From assembly GCA_910589015.1 (NCBI GenBank), contig CAJUSA010000012.1, positions 1-64,000 of the forward strand: 64,000 nt of DNA. Reading direction: 5' to 3'. This document shows positions 24,493-32,497 of this stretch, one piece after another. The translations under genes were made by a program, and so were the position numbers. The notes below the pieces were generated by a model. The model saw nothing but the letters and a program-made list of their open reading frames with translations. It had not been told where the DNA came from and did not search any database. The stretch's first letter is position 1, and each line of letters begins with the position of its first letter. The stretch comes from an uncultured Christensenellaceae bacterium. GTDB lineage: Bacteria; Bacillota; Clostridia; Christensenellales; Borkfalkiaceae.

Positions 24493-25848
24493 ATGGAAGA
24501 TAGCGAAAAGAACGGAAAAAACGGCTCGGGGGCAGGCATGTACGAGCCGAACGGGCAAAAAACCGCCCCCAAAGGCACGAATAAGTGGCTGATCGGCATC
24601 GGCGCGGTCGTCCTTGCCGTCGTATTTTTTCTGGTCGGCTGGTTTGCGAAGTTCTATGCGATCGACGAACGCATGCGCACGCTCATGTGGATGATCGATA
24701 CGCTTGATAAAAAGTATTATCAGGACGTCGACCTCGATCAGCTTTACGACGAGCTCTACGACACCGTCGTGCCCGATAAATTTTCGGGTTATATGTCGCC
24801 CGAGGAATATGCCACGCTCATTGCGGAAAGTCAGGGCACGAGCAGCAATTTCGGGTTCGCGCTCAACACCGAAGAAGAAATCATGCGAATTGCGCGCGTG
24901 GTGGGCAATTCTTCCGCCGACAACGCGGGGATCAAAGCGGGCATGTATCTTTATCGGTTCGGCACCTCGGAAAGCGATCTGCGCACAGGCGACTATGCGG
25001 CTCTTACCGAATTTATCCGCGGAAAGGGCGGAAGGGATATTCTGTTCGAATGCGGCTACTCGCGGGAAACCGCCCGCCCTTACGCCGCGCGCAGCGAGGA
25101 ATATCTTGCCTCTTACTGCGAATACCGCGACAGCGAAGCGACTTTTAAGTTCCGCGGCACCGAAGAGCTCGAACTCAGAGAAGAGGGCGCGGGGTTTGCG
25201 GGGTTGCCCGCCGATACGGCGTATATCCGTCTTTACGAGTTCGAGGGCAACGCCTCGTGGGAATTCGTGCAGTGCCTACAAAAAATGAGCGAACGGCGCA
25301 GAACCAACCTCGTGCTCGATCTGCGTTACAACGGCGGCGGATATTTAAGTATTCTGCAATCGATCGCCTCGCACTTCATCAAAAATTCCGAAGAACCCAA
25401 CCCCGTCGTCGCCACGGCAAAATACCGCAACGGAAAGGTGACGCAGTTCCGTGCGGACGGCAACGATTATGCCCTTTATTTTAACGAAAATTCCAAGATC
25501 ACGGTGCTGGCGGACGAAAATTCGGCGTCGGCGTCCGAATGCCTGATCGGCTCGATGGTCGATTACGGGGCGATCAAATATAACGACATCTATCTGCGCC
25601 GAACCGAGGACGGCACGGCGCACAGCTACGGCAAGGGCGTCATGCAGTCGACTTACGTCACCCTGAAAGGCGACGCGTTCCGCCTGACCACCGCGAAGAT
25701 CTACTGGCCGAGCGGAAAGAGCATTCACGGCGTCGGCGTCACGCAGGACGACGGCGCGCAAGCCGTCGAGGCGCCTTTGTTGCCCGGCGAAACCGATTTG
25801 TTCCTGAAAACGGTGTTCGAACGTCTTTCGGCGCCGTCCGTTCTCTGA
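24493..25848 (+). CDS. membrane-anchored S41 (C-terminal processing) peptidase
   Basis: A 451-residue protease. One N-terminal membrane segment (about 32-53) anchors it facing outward. A degenerate PDZ-like region (DNAGIKAGMYLYRFGT) precedes the S41 core: LVLDLRYNGGGYLS, then NSASASECLIGSMVDYG with the catalytic serine, and GKGVMQ with the general-base lysine. S41 proteases such as CtpA and CtpB trim exported proteins and in Bacillus take part in sporulation signalling. It is co-oriented with and close to the CdaR-type gene. Confidence 0.9.
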   Translation: MEDSEKNGKNGSGAGMYEPNGQKTAPKGTNKWLIGIGAVVLAVVFFLVGWFAKFYAIDERMRTLMWMIDTLDKKYYQDVDLDQLYDELYDTVVPDKFSGYMSPEEYATLIAESQGTSSNFGFALNTEEEIMRIARVVGNSSADNAGIKAGMYLYRFGTSESDLRTGDYAALTEFIRGKGGRDILFECGYSRETARPYAARSEEYLASYCEYRDSEATFKFRGTEELELREEGAGFAGLPADTAYIRLYEFEGNASWEFVQCLQKMSERRRTNLVLDLRYNGGGYLSILQSIASHFIKNSEEPNPVVATAKYRNGKVTQFRADGNDYALYFNENSKITVLADENSASASECLIGSMVDYGAIKYNDIYLRRTEDGTAHSYGKGVMQSTYVTLKGDAFRLTTAKIYWPSGKSIHGVGVTQDDGAQAVEAPLLPGETDLFLKTVFERLSAPSVL

Positions 25849-26109
25849 TCAGATCGCCCTTGATAGATATTCTTCCAAAATACGCACCGAGCCGGCCGTT
25901 TCCTGCGGTCGGCTTGTTTGTTGCGGACATTCTTCTTCCGCTTGCTGTTTTACGCACGCCCCGAGGTTCGGGGCGTTTTGCATATTGAGCACGAGCGCAA
26001 TGAGTTCGCGGTTGTCGCGGTAGAACTGCAACAGCCGCACGAGCGATTCCTTGCCTTGCGGGTTATCTTTGAGTGCGGACAGCAAAAGTTGCGCAATGAT
26101 CCGTTCCAT
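25849..26109 (-). CDS. small hypothetical protein
   Basis: An 86-residue protein beginning ERIIAQLLLSALKDN, helical and acidic, with a C-terminal CPQQ-rich patch. There is no clear Shine-Dalgarno; TACAAT lies six bases upstream on the minus strand, so it may be leaderless. It is divergent from the gene at 26172, and a 10-bp inverted repeat lies between them. It could resemble small clostridial regulatory or sporulation proteins, but I cannot name a family. Confidence 0.6.
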   Translation of the reverse strand: MERIIAQLLLSALKDNPQGKESLVRLLQFYRDNRELIALVLNMQNAPNLGACVKQQAEEECPQQTSRPQETAGSVRILEEYLSRAI

Positions 26110-26118
26110 AATAAAATT

Positions 26119-26153
26119 GTATGCCGCGGACAAAAAAGGCGTTCGCGGCATAC
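26119..26153. repeat. inverted repeat in a divergent promoter region
   Basis: GTATGCCGCG at 26119-26128 and CGCGGCATAC at 26144-26153 are perfect inverted arms around a 15-bp spacer, between two small divergent genes; a candidate operator or hairpin. Confidence 0.55.
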
Positions 26154-26171
26154 GATAAAGGGGAGGCTGAT

Positions 26172-26444
26172 ATGAAGGATTTCGCAAGCTATACGGGCGG
26201 GGATAAAAAAGACGGCGTAACCGCCGACTTCGAGGAACAGGCAAGGATTCTTTCCAAACAGTACGAAGGCAGAAGCGAGGGCGATATGCTCAAAGCGATT
26301 TACGCGCAGGCGCTCGAAGGCAAACGCAACGGCACGCTCACGAACGAGCAGATCGACGCGTTTTACAAACAGATTTCGCCCATGTTAGACGGCGTAAAAC
26401 GCAAAAAACTGCAAAAAATCGTGGCGGAACTCAAAAAGATTTAA
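26172..26444 (+). CDS. small conserved-type hypothetical protein
   Basis: A 90-residue helical protein: SYTGGDKKDGVTADFEEQAR and then YEGRSEGDMLKAIYAQALEG. The pattern, with two amphipathic helices and a basic end, is like the short clostridial proteins often annotated as DUF-family with no function. GGGGAGG precedes the ATG. It converges with the cysteine desulfurase gene and overlaps it by 4 bp at the stop codons. Confidence 0.75.
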   Translation: MKDFASYTGGDKKDGVTADFEEQARILSKQYEGRSEGDMLKAIYAQALEGKRNGTLTNEQIDAFYKQISPMLDGVKRKKLQKIVAELKKI

Positions 26445-27553
26445 CCGATCTTTTTGAGCGCGCCGACAAGCGCGTTGACCTCGCGCACCGTCTGGAAGGG
26501 CGAGAACGAGGCGCGCACCAGTCCGTATTCCGTACCGAGCGCGCGGTGAACGAGGGGCGCGCAGTGCTGACCGCCGCGTACGGCGATGTCGAAACGGTCG
26601 GAAAGCAGTCCCGCAAGCTCTTCCGAGGGGATATGTTCGTGCGCGAACGAGGCGATCCCGCAGGGGTTGGGCTCGAAATAGACGCGGTATGCGGGCATGG
26701 CGGTAAGCGCGGTGTGCAGCGCCTTCGTCAGCTTGAACAGGGTATGCGCACCCTCTTCGCGCATGGTTTTTACGACGATCGCGCCCTCGAACAGCGAACA
26801 GACGGCGGGGTAGGAAAGCGTTCCGCTTTCGAGCGCGTCGGGGTAGAAGGCGGGCATGCCGAGCGAAAAACTCTCGCTGCCCGTTCCGCCGAAAAGGACG
26901 GGGCGGGGATTGAGCCGTTCCGAAAAGAGAAGAGCGCCCGCGCCCTGTATCGCGTGCATGCCTTTGTGCCCCGCGATTGCCAGCGCGTCGATGCCGAGCC
27001 GTTTCATGTCGAGGGGAATATGCCCCGCGCCCTGCGCGCCGTCGACGAGGAAGAGGACGCGCTCGGGCAGTCCGCGCCTGATTTCGGCAAGATCGGGACA
27101 TTGCCCCGTTACGTTGGAAGCCGAAGTCACGCACACCGCGCGGGTGTTCTCTTTGACGAGCGAAAGCACGGCGTTTGCGGTGAGTTTGCCGTTTTCGAGG
27201 GGCGCGACGTCGTATTCGATCGTCCCCGCCTGTTTGAGGTATTCCAACGGGCGCAGCACGCTGTTGTGTTCGAGGCAGGTCGTCACGACGTGGTCGCCCT
27301 TGCTTAGGGTGCCTAAAATGGCGATGTTGAGCGCTTCGGTACAGTTTTTTGTGAACACGACGCGGTCGTAGCCGTATCCGCCGAAGAGGTCGCACAGCAG
27401 GCGGCGGCAGGAAAAAACGCGTTCGGAAAGCGCGAGCGAAAGGCGGTGACCGCTTCTTCCGGGGTTGGCGCAGGCTTTTAAGGAAGCCAGCACCGCGCTC
27501 TGTACGCTCAACGGTTTGAAGCCGCCCGTGGCGGCGTTATCGAGATAAATCAT
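26441..27553 (-). CDS. cysteine desulfurase (class V PLP aminotransferase)
   Basis: A 370-residue enzyme of the SufS/CsdA type. The PLP lysine is in IAGHKGMHAIQGAGAL, the catalytic cysteine in RGGQHCAPLVHRALG. It takes sulfur from cysteine and hands it on as persulfide. The start with IYLDNAATGGFKP is diagnostic. The divergent neighbour DUF3343 is a proposed sulfur or selenium carrier, so the pair may serve sulfur or selenium trafficking rather than general cluster assembly. That link is inference from known gene neighbourhoods. Confidence 0.92.
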   Translation of the reverse strand: MIYLDNAATGGFKPLSVQSAVLASLKACANPGRSGHRLSLALSERVFSCRRLLCDLFGGYGYDRVVFTKNCTEALNIAILGTLSKGDHVVTTCLEHNSVLRPLEYLKQAGTIEYDVAPLENGKLTANAVLSLVKENTRAVCVTSASNVTGQCPDLAEIRRGLPERVLFLVDGAQGAGHIPLDMKRLGIDALAIAGHKGMHAIQGAGALLFSERLNPRPVLFGGTGSESFSLGMPAFYPDALESGTLSYPAVCSLFEGAIVVKTMREEGAHTLFKLTKALHTALTAMPAYRVYFEPNPCGIASFAHEHIPSEELAGLLSDRFDIAVRGGQHCAPLVHRALGTEYGLVRASFSPFQTVREVNALVGALKKIG

Positions 27554-27583
27554 AATATAATATACGAAGGCAAGGTGAAATAA

Positions 27584-27820
27584 ATGACGGTTTTGGCAGT
27601 ATTCCGGTCGCGTTCGCAAACGCTCGACTTTTTATCGCGGTTGCGCAGTGCGGGTGTGCCGTCGCAGGCGGTGAATACGCCGCGCGAGGCGGGCGTCGGC
27701 TGCGGCATTTCGGCAAAGTTCGACGAAAGTTTCATGAATCGCGCTCGCGCGATTCTCGATCAGTATCCCTACTCTTCCTTTTCGGGATTTTTGTCGGGTA
27801 CAAAATATTACGGAAATTAA
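27584..27820 (+). CDS. DUF3343 putative Se/S carrier protein
   Basis: A 78-residue protein that fits DUF3343: VLAVFRSRSQTLDFLSRLR at the start, then GCGISAKFDE with the conserved cysteine. DUF3343 is described as a putative sulfur or selenium carrier related to YedF partners. The position, divergent from cysteine desulfurase, agrees with persulfide transfer. AAGGTGA precedes the ATG and a terminator follows. Confidence 0.85.
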   Translation: MTVLAVFRSRSQTLDFLSRLRSAGVPSQAVNTPREAGVGCGISAKFDESFMNRARAILDQYPYSSFSGFLSGTKYYGN

Positions 27821-27832
27821 CCGTATCGGGGC

Positions 27833-27865
27833 TTAGCCTTGCGCGTGTGAGCGCAAGGCTTTCGG
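27833..27865 (+). terminator. intrinsic terminator
   Basis: AGCCTTGCGC pairs with GCGCAAGGCT with a GTGTGA loop; the T run is short. Confidence 0.7.
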
Positions 27866-27885
27866 GTATGCTGTGTAAAAAATCT

Positions 27886-27914
27886 TTGATTTTTCGGCGC
27901 GGCTGTGTTATAAT
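27886..27914 (+). promoter_or_regulatory. promoter of nth, placed for a leaderless transcript
   Basis: TTGATT at 27886-27891 and TATAAT at 27909-27914, spacer 17 bp. Only six bases separate the -10 from the ATG at 27921, with no Shine-Dalgarno. Confidence 0.75.
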
Positions 27915-27920
27915 AGCGGT

Positions 27921-28544
27921 ATGAACACCAAAGAAATTCTGCTCGAACTGCAAAAACTGTATCCCGACGCCAAACCCGCGCTGCATTTTTCCAGCCCGTA
28001 CGAGCTGCTCGTCGCCGTCATTTTATCGGCGCAATGCACCGACGAGCGCGTCAATCAGGTGACGGCGGTTTTATACAAAGAGCACAACACGCCCCGCAGC
28101 ATGCTTGCGCTCACGCAGGAAGAGCTTGAAAAATACATCTTTTCATGCGGATTTTATCATAACAAGGCGGCGCATATTCTTTCCGCCTCGCGCGATATTG
28201 TCGAAAAATTCGGCGGCGAGGTGCCCGCAACGCTCGAAGAGCTGCAAACGCTGGCGGGCGTGGGCAGAAAGACGGCGAACGTCGTTTACGCGTTTGCGTT
28301 CGGCGGCAACGCGATCGCCGTCGATACGCATGTGTTCCGCGTGAGCAACCGTCTGGGTATCGCCAAGGGCGACACGCCCGAACGGGTGGAACGGGGGCTG
28401 ATGGCGGCGATTCCCGAAGAGAACTGGTCGGACGCGCACCACTGGATCTTATTCCACGGGCGGTATGTGTGCCACTCGCGCAAACCCGACTGCAACGCGT
28501 GCACCCTCAAAAATTATTGCGAATATTATAAAAATACGCCTTAA
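27921..28544 (+). CDS. nth: endonuclease III (DNA glycosylase/AP lyase)
   Basis: A 207-residue base-excision repair enzyme that removes oxidised pyrimidines. The helix-hairpin-helix is LQTLAGVGRKTANVVYAFAFG with the catalytic Lys, followed by the catalytic Asp in AVDTHVFRV. The C-terminal 4Fe-4S cluster has four Cys in the spacing C-x6-C-x2-C-x5-C. The length is normal. Its mRNA may lack a leader. Confidence 0.96.
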   Translation: MNTKEILLELQKLYPDAKPALHFSSPYELLVAVILSAQCTDERVNQVTAVLYKEHNTPRSMLALTQEELEKYIFSCGFYHNKAAHILSASRDIVEKFGGEVPATLEELQTLAGVGRKTANVVYAFAFGGNAIAVDTHVFRVSNRLGIAKGDTPERVERGLMAAIPEENWSDAHHWILFHGRYVCHSRKPDCNACTLKNYCEYYKNTP

Positions 28545-28561
28545 ATCCCGCATAAATTTTC

Positions 28562-28597
28562 CCTCCTTCGTCCATAAAACGGACAAGGAGGTTTTTT
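28562..28597 (+). promoter_or_regulatory. terminator-like hairpin that contains the RBS of the coat gene
   Basis: CCTCCTTcGTCC (28562-28573) pairs with GGACAAGGAGG (28581-28591), followed by six T. The right arm is the Shine-Dalgarno of the gene starting at 28600, so the fold would terminate the nth transcript and hide the RBS. Confidence 0.6.
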
Positions 28598-28599
28598 GT

Positions 28600-28794
28600 A
28601 TGACGAATTTGACCGCGAAGGACATCGACGTCCTTTCGCACGTACTCACGGGGGAAGAAATGGCTTGCAAGAAGGCGCGCGTTTATGCGCATACGCTTAC
28701 CGACGCCGCGCTTGCCGCGGAAATGGAACGCATCGCAACCGCGCACGAACAGCGTTTTGCCGCGCTGTATAACATGTTAGGGGGTAAAAAATGA
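28600..28794 (+). CDS. small ferritin-like helical protein, CotF-associated
   Basis: A 64-residue protein of two helices (DIDVLSHVLTGEEMACKKAR and LAAEMERIATAHEQRFAALY) with the E..H spacing of ferritin-like coat proteins. Such short partners precede CotF-type proteins in clostridial genomes. The next gene starts on its last codons (4-bp overlap). The RBS is inside a hairpin. I use the ATG at 28600; the open frame runs further upstream in the nth gene. Confidence 0.75.
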   Translation: MTNLTAKDIDVLSHVLTGEEMACKKARVYAHTLTDAALAAEMERIATAHEQRFAALYNMLGGKK

Positions 28795-29084
28795 AACTTT
28801 CGAAAAGCAAAACCACGCTTGCGGAAAAAGACGCGTTGCAGGATATGCTCGATATCGAAAAACTGCTCATGACGTATTATAACAACGCGCTCATCGAGGG
28901 CAGCAACAAGTCGTTCCGCAAAGAAATCCTCAAAAATTACTCTTCGCATGCCGAAACGCAGTTCTCGGTGTACGAACAGATGCTGAACAGGGGATATTAT
29001 CAGGTTCAGCCCGCCGAAAAAACGCTGATCGAAAAGCAGAGCGACAATTATTCCAAAGTGCTCAAACAGATCCAATCGGTGTAA
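28791..29084 (+). CDS. CotF-type spore coat protein
   Basis: A 97-residue protein of the Coat_F family, with LAEKDALQDMLDIEKLLMTY, a middle segment HAETQFSVYEQMLNRGYYQV and QPAEKTLIEKQSDNY. CotF domains are four-helix, ferritin-like proteins of the inner coat in Bacillus; in other Clostridia they also occur outside spores. Its presence suggests, but does not prove, that the organism sporulates. Confidence 0.88.
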   Translation: MKLSKSKTTLAEKDALQDMLDIEKLLMTYYNNALIEGSNKSFRKEILKNYSSHAETQFSVYEQMLNRGYYQVQPAEKTLIEKQSDNYSKVLKQIQSV

Positions 29085-29134
29085 AAGCGCGTATCGGAAG
29101 CAAACTTCTGCGCATACTGAGTGCGGAGGGTGTT

Positions 29135-29257
29135 ATGTCTGACAAAAAGAAAACCGAAACCGACGTGAAGTATGCCCACAATCCGCGATATTGCATGATC
29201 CTGCCCGACGCCGAAGACGAATGGGAAGAGGACATCGTATCGACGGGGCAGTCGTAA
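29135..29257 (+). CDS. 40-residue small protein
   Basis: An ATG at 29135 with GCGGAGGG upstream opens a 40-codon frame ending at TAA 29255-29257. It encodes an acidic peptide with KKKTETDVKYAHNPRYC and ends DEWEEDIVSTGQS. It lies between the CotF gene and a strong terminator, so it is probably the last gene of that transcript. No family recognised; coding status rests on the RBS and position. Confidence 0.55.
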   Translation: MSDKKKTETDVKYAHNPRYCMILPDAEDEWEEDIVSTGQS

Positions 29258-29259
29258 AG

Positions 29260-29290
29260 AAAAAAACCTCTCGTTTCGAGAGGTTTTTTT
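29260..29290 (+). terminator. intrinsic terminator
   Basis: AAACCTCTCG pairs with CGAGAGGTTT, with A and T runs. Confidence 0.9.
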
Positions 29291-29337
29291 GCGGTGCGTG
29301 AAAGTTAGGTGTGCTGCGAAAAAGGGCGTAAAAAGGT

Positions 29338-29366
29338 TTGACACCGCTTTTTCGGTGTGATATACT
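29338..29366 (+). promoter_or_regulatory. sigma-A promoter of the Wzz-like gene
   Basis: TTGACA at 29338-29343 and TATACT at 29361-29366, spacer 17 bp. The spacer itself can form CACCG/CGGTG. Confidence 0.75.
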
Positions 29367-29407
29367 TTTTTGCGACTTTTACACACAGAGGAAACGGAGA
29401 AATACAT

Positions 29408-30730
29408 ATGCAGGAAGAGAGAAAGGAATTTCCGGACGAAGAAGAATATTGCGGGAAGGAAGGGTATAGCCTTGCCGAACTCTGGGCGGTCGTAAAAAAA
29501 CGGCTGATCTGGATTTTGGCGGCGGCGGTGCTTGCGGCGCTCGTTCTGGGGCTTGTCACACATTTCGTGATCTCGCCCAAACGCGTCAATTACCGCCTGT
29601 CGTTTATGATCGAGTATCCCGACCGCGACGGCGCTGCCGACGGGAAGCTGCATTATCCCAACGGCGAACTGTTCCGTTATGAAACCGTCATTTACGTCGA
29701 CCGTCTGCGCGCGGCGAAGGAATCCGATGAGGATTTTGCCAAAATCGACGTCGAAACCATGGCGGCGGAAGGCGGCATAACCGTTACGCCTGAGTCGCAA
29801 CAGAACGACGGGGTACCGACCATTTACGCGCTTTCGGTTTCGGGTAGTTATTTTAACGGCGCCGATCAGGCAACGCGTTTTCTGAAAGCCGTTTGCAACG
29901 AAACGCGCGGACTCATCGTGCAATCGGCGACGGGCTTTTCTTACGACGCCGCGCTCATTCCTTACGATACGGTTTCAACCTTCGAGAGCAAAATCGAAAT
30001 TCTGGAAAATCAGCACCGTTCGGTGCTTGCGCGGTATGAAAAATATCTTTCGATTTACAGCAATTTCGCCTACAAGGGCAAGACGATCGAAGCGTGTTAC
30101 GCCGAATCGTCCGCGCTCTTCGCGGGCGGCGCGGTCGATCTCGAGTTGCTCAAAATCGATTTGCAGTATAACGGTTATCTGTGCAAGCAGTCGGAAGAGG
30201 ACGTGCTCGTGCGCATTTCGGTGCTCGAACGCGAAAAGGCGCTCAACGCGGCGGCGTGCGACGCGCTCAAAGAAACGGTGCGCGGATTCATGTCGGGCAG
30301 TATGATAACCGATCTCGACGCGTATCACCACAAAATTTCGGAATATACCGACCGCAACGTGCAGATCGACGGCGAGATCGAAAAACTTTACCGTTCGATC
30401 GGCTACGGGAAGAACGAGAGCGGCGAATACGAACAGACGGGCTCGCCGGTGGATTCCACAGCGTTCGAAGAAAAACTTGCGCTTTTGTATAACGCGGTCG
30501 TAAACGAGGCGCAGTCGTGCAAGCAAATGATCGGGGCGCTGTACGAAGAAAATACGGTGTTCGCCTACGAGCAGGGCAGGGCGGTCGTTACGGGCGGCGC
30601 AAACGCCATTGTCTATGCGGGGCTCGGTTTTGTCGCGGTGTTCGTCGTCGCCTGTTTCATCGCCTGCGCGACGGAAAGTATCATAAAAAGCAAAAAGACT
30701 GCTTCTGCGTCGAAAAACGCGAAAGAATGA
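29408..30730 (+). CDS. Wzz-like chain-length/transport determinant membrane protein
   Basis: A 440-residue protein with a membrane segment at about residues 33-55 and another at about 400-425, with a large outside domain rich in coiled coil between them. The start EEEYCGKEGYSLAELWAVVKKRLIWI is the classic Wzz motif. These proteins set polymer length or help export exopolysaccharide. There is no tyrosine kinase domain and no glycosyltransferase nearby, so the polymer it serves is not shown. ATG at 29408 has ACGGAG upstream. Confidence 0.75.
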   Translation: MQEERKEFPDEEEYCGKEGYSLAELWAVVKKRLIWILAAAVLAALVLGLVTHFVISPKRVNYRLSFMIEYPDRDGAADGKLHYPNGELFRYETVIYVDRLRAAKESDEDFAKIDVETMAAEGGITVTPESQQNDGVPTIYALSVSGSYFNGADQATRFLKAVCNETRGLIVQSATGFSYDAALIPYDTVSTFESKIEILENQHRSVLARYEKYLSIYSNFAYKGKTIEACYAESSALFAGGAVDLELLKIDLQYNGYLCKQSEEDVLVRISVLEREKALNAAACDALKETVRGFMSGSMITDLDAYHHKISEYTDRNVQIDGEIEKLYRSIGYGKNESGEYEQTGSPVDSTAFEEKLALLYNAVVNEAQSCKQMIGALYEENTVFAYEQGRAVVTGGANAIVYAGLGFVAVFVVACFIACATESIIKSKKTASASKNAKE

Positions 30731-30740
30731 TTTTAACGCA

Positions 30741-30758
30741 TATGCGCCGCGGCGCATA
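30741..30758. repeat. perfect 18-bp palindrome
   Basis: TATGCGCCGC followed by GGCGCATA is a loopless palindrome after the Wzz-like gene. The core TGCGCCGCGGCGCA recurs at 51235-51248 inside a promoter. Confidence 0.8.
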
Positions 30759-30762
30759 GAAT

Positions 30763-30800
30763 AAAAAAAGCTCTTAAACCGTCGGTTTAAGAGCTTTTTT
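30763..30800. terminator. bidirectional terminator
   Basis: A run of A, then GCTCTTAAACCG pairing with CGGTTTAAGAGC, then a run of T; serves the convergent Wzz-like and lipoprotein genes. Confidence 0.9.
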
Positions 30801-32352
30801 GTTCCGATATCTGTTCAAAACGTGCCTGCAAGGAAGCAAACCATTCCGCGCGCAGTTGCTCGAAGGTTTTTCCGTATACGTCCGTTTCGGTCGCATAATC
30901 GGTCGTGCATATTTGCATAAATTTTTGCTTGCCGTAAGTTTCCATTAAATAGTTGCAAAACGACGGGGCTATTCTTTCCGGTAATTTCCAGGTTACGCCC
31001 CCTAAATCCTGATTCGGGTGAAAGCATTCATAAACATACCCTAAAATGTCCCAGAATTCCATTTTGTCGGTCGGTTGATATCGAAGCAGTAATTCATAAG
31101 CTTTCTTTGCGTGTTCGCCCTGACCGATGCTATCGTATTTCGTTAAAGAGTAGAGCAAGTATTCCGTTTCGTAATCGCTGAATAACATATCGCAATAGCA
31201 AGCTAATACTTCCGCAGTCCAATTCCAATCAATTCTGTCTTTTCCCCACATAGCAATATGACAGTACTCGTGCGTGATTTCGAGAAAATAAAACATATTG
31301 CAATAATTACCGTATGTTTGATTCCACTCGAAATCATTCGACAGATAGAAATCTGCGGGTGCGGGGCTACTGTTGCCGACAAATTCGTTTACCTTTTCAA
31401 ACGATGATACGGATTGAACGAGAATGGTTTTAAGATCGGTATAATGGTTCAAATAGGTTTCGCGCTCGTCGGGCAGGATTTGGTAGTCAACGTCAACAAA
31501 AAAGCGGACGTTCATATTGCGGTTTTCGGCAACGATATACTTTTGAGTATGGTAAAAGCTATAATCTTCTACGCCCATTTGAAACTGTGTAGAAATACCG
31601 GATTGATAGCATACCGTTTTGATATGCAGATTCGCAATATTTTGCCGTGCGTTCAGATCGGTCATTTCTAAAAGTTTTTGTAACTCTTGACCACCGAGCA
31701 GTTCATAAAGCTTAATCGAAAGGGTTTGTGCCGCCGATTTTTCGGCGGCGGTCGTAAACGAAGATAAAAATACGAAAGTATTTAAGTCGGTAATATCCTT
31801 GTTTTTGTTTACCGTTTCTTTTAATTGCCGATTGCTTAACGCTTTCGGAAGGTCATATTTTGAAGCCTTGCATTGACCGTAACTGTAAGCATACAACAAG
31901 CCGTAAGGCGTTTCCTCACCGTAGCGTTTCGCGTTCAATTCGACAAGCAGGTTTACGCTCGATAAGTCTTTTATATTAAAATAGAAGGTATCAATATTTT
32001 TATGAACGGTATTTTTTGCGTTGCGGACTTCGCCTACATAGGCGGTATGAAAAGATTTGCCCACAACAAATTTTACTTTCTCTGTCGGGAAGTCCTTTAA
32101 GATCCGTTCCGCGCTATCGATAAAAGAATCTTGTTGCGCGCTTTTCAGCGTCGTTTCAAAATAATAATCGGCGTGTTCGGTGGAATATTGCAGGCAATCG
32201 ATCCATTCGGAACTTGCATCGACAGACTGATATATTTCGACGCGATCCGGCGCAGGACGATACTCGTATTTTGCGGCGCATGCCGTCAACGCCACGGCAA
32301 AGATACTGAAAATCAAGCATATTAAAATGTATTTTGATTTTTTCCTTCTCAT
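30787..32352 (-). CDS. lipoprotein with a HExxH zinc-peptidase-like motif
   Basis: A 521-residue exported lipoprotein, lipobox ALTAC (cysteine 25). Residues 361-365 read HEYCH, a HExxH zinc motif, within EITHEYCHIAMWGKDRID; a glutamate at 381 (TAEVLACYCD) could be the third ligand, although the 15-residue gap is shorter than in classic gluzincins. It may be a cell-surface metallopeptidase. The codon use and composition are more AT-rich than the neighbours. It stands alone between a terminator and a repeat element. Confidence 0.7.
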   Translation of the reverse strand: MRRKKSKYILICLIFSIFAVALTACAAKYEYRPAPDRVEIYQSVDASSEWIDCLQYSTEHADYYFETTLKSAQQDSFIDSAERILKDFPTEKVKFVVGKSFHTAYVGEVRNAKNTVHKNIDTFYFNIKDLSSVNLLVELNAKRYGEETPYGLLYAYSYGQCKASKYDLPKALSNRQLKETVNKNKDITDLNTFVFLSSFTTAAEKSAAQTLSIKLYELLGGQELQKLLEMTDLNARQNIANLHIKTVCYQSGISTQFQMGVEDYSFYHTQKYIVAENRNMNVRFFVDVDYQILPDERETYLNHYTDLKTILVQSVSSFEKVNEFVGNSSPAPADFYLSNDFEWNQTYGNYCNMFYFLEITHEYCHIAMWGKDRIDWNWTAEVLACYCDMLFSDYETEYLLYSLTKYDSIGQGEHAKKAYELLLRYQPTDKMEFWDILGYVYECFHPNQDLGGVTWKLPERIAPSFCNYLMETYGKQKFMQICTTDYATETDVYGKTFEQLRAEWFASLQARFEQISEQKSS

Positions 32353-32362
32353 ATGGCATTAT

Positions 32363-32490
32363 GCACTTCGTTCCGCTGAATTAACTGTCATTCCGAGCGA
32401 AGTCGAGGAATCTCAAAACAGATGTTTCGACTGCACTTCGTTCCGCTCAACATGACATAAAAGGTATTGTTCCGCTCAACATGACATAAA
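32363..32490. repeat. dispersed inverted hairpin element, site C
   Basis: The left half (32386-32413) has stem ATTCC/GGAAT around GAGCGAAGTCGA; the right half (32422-32457) has stem ATGTT/AACAT around an expanded core complement, ending TGACA. A second truncated right end (32468-32488) and a partial copy (32363-32385) flank it. Confidence 0.8.
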
Positions 32491-32497
32491 AGCCCGA

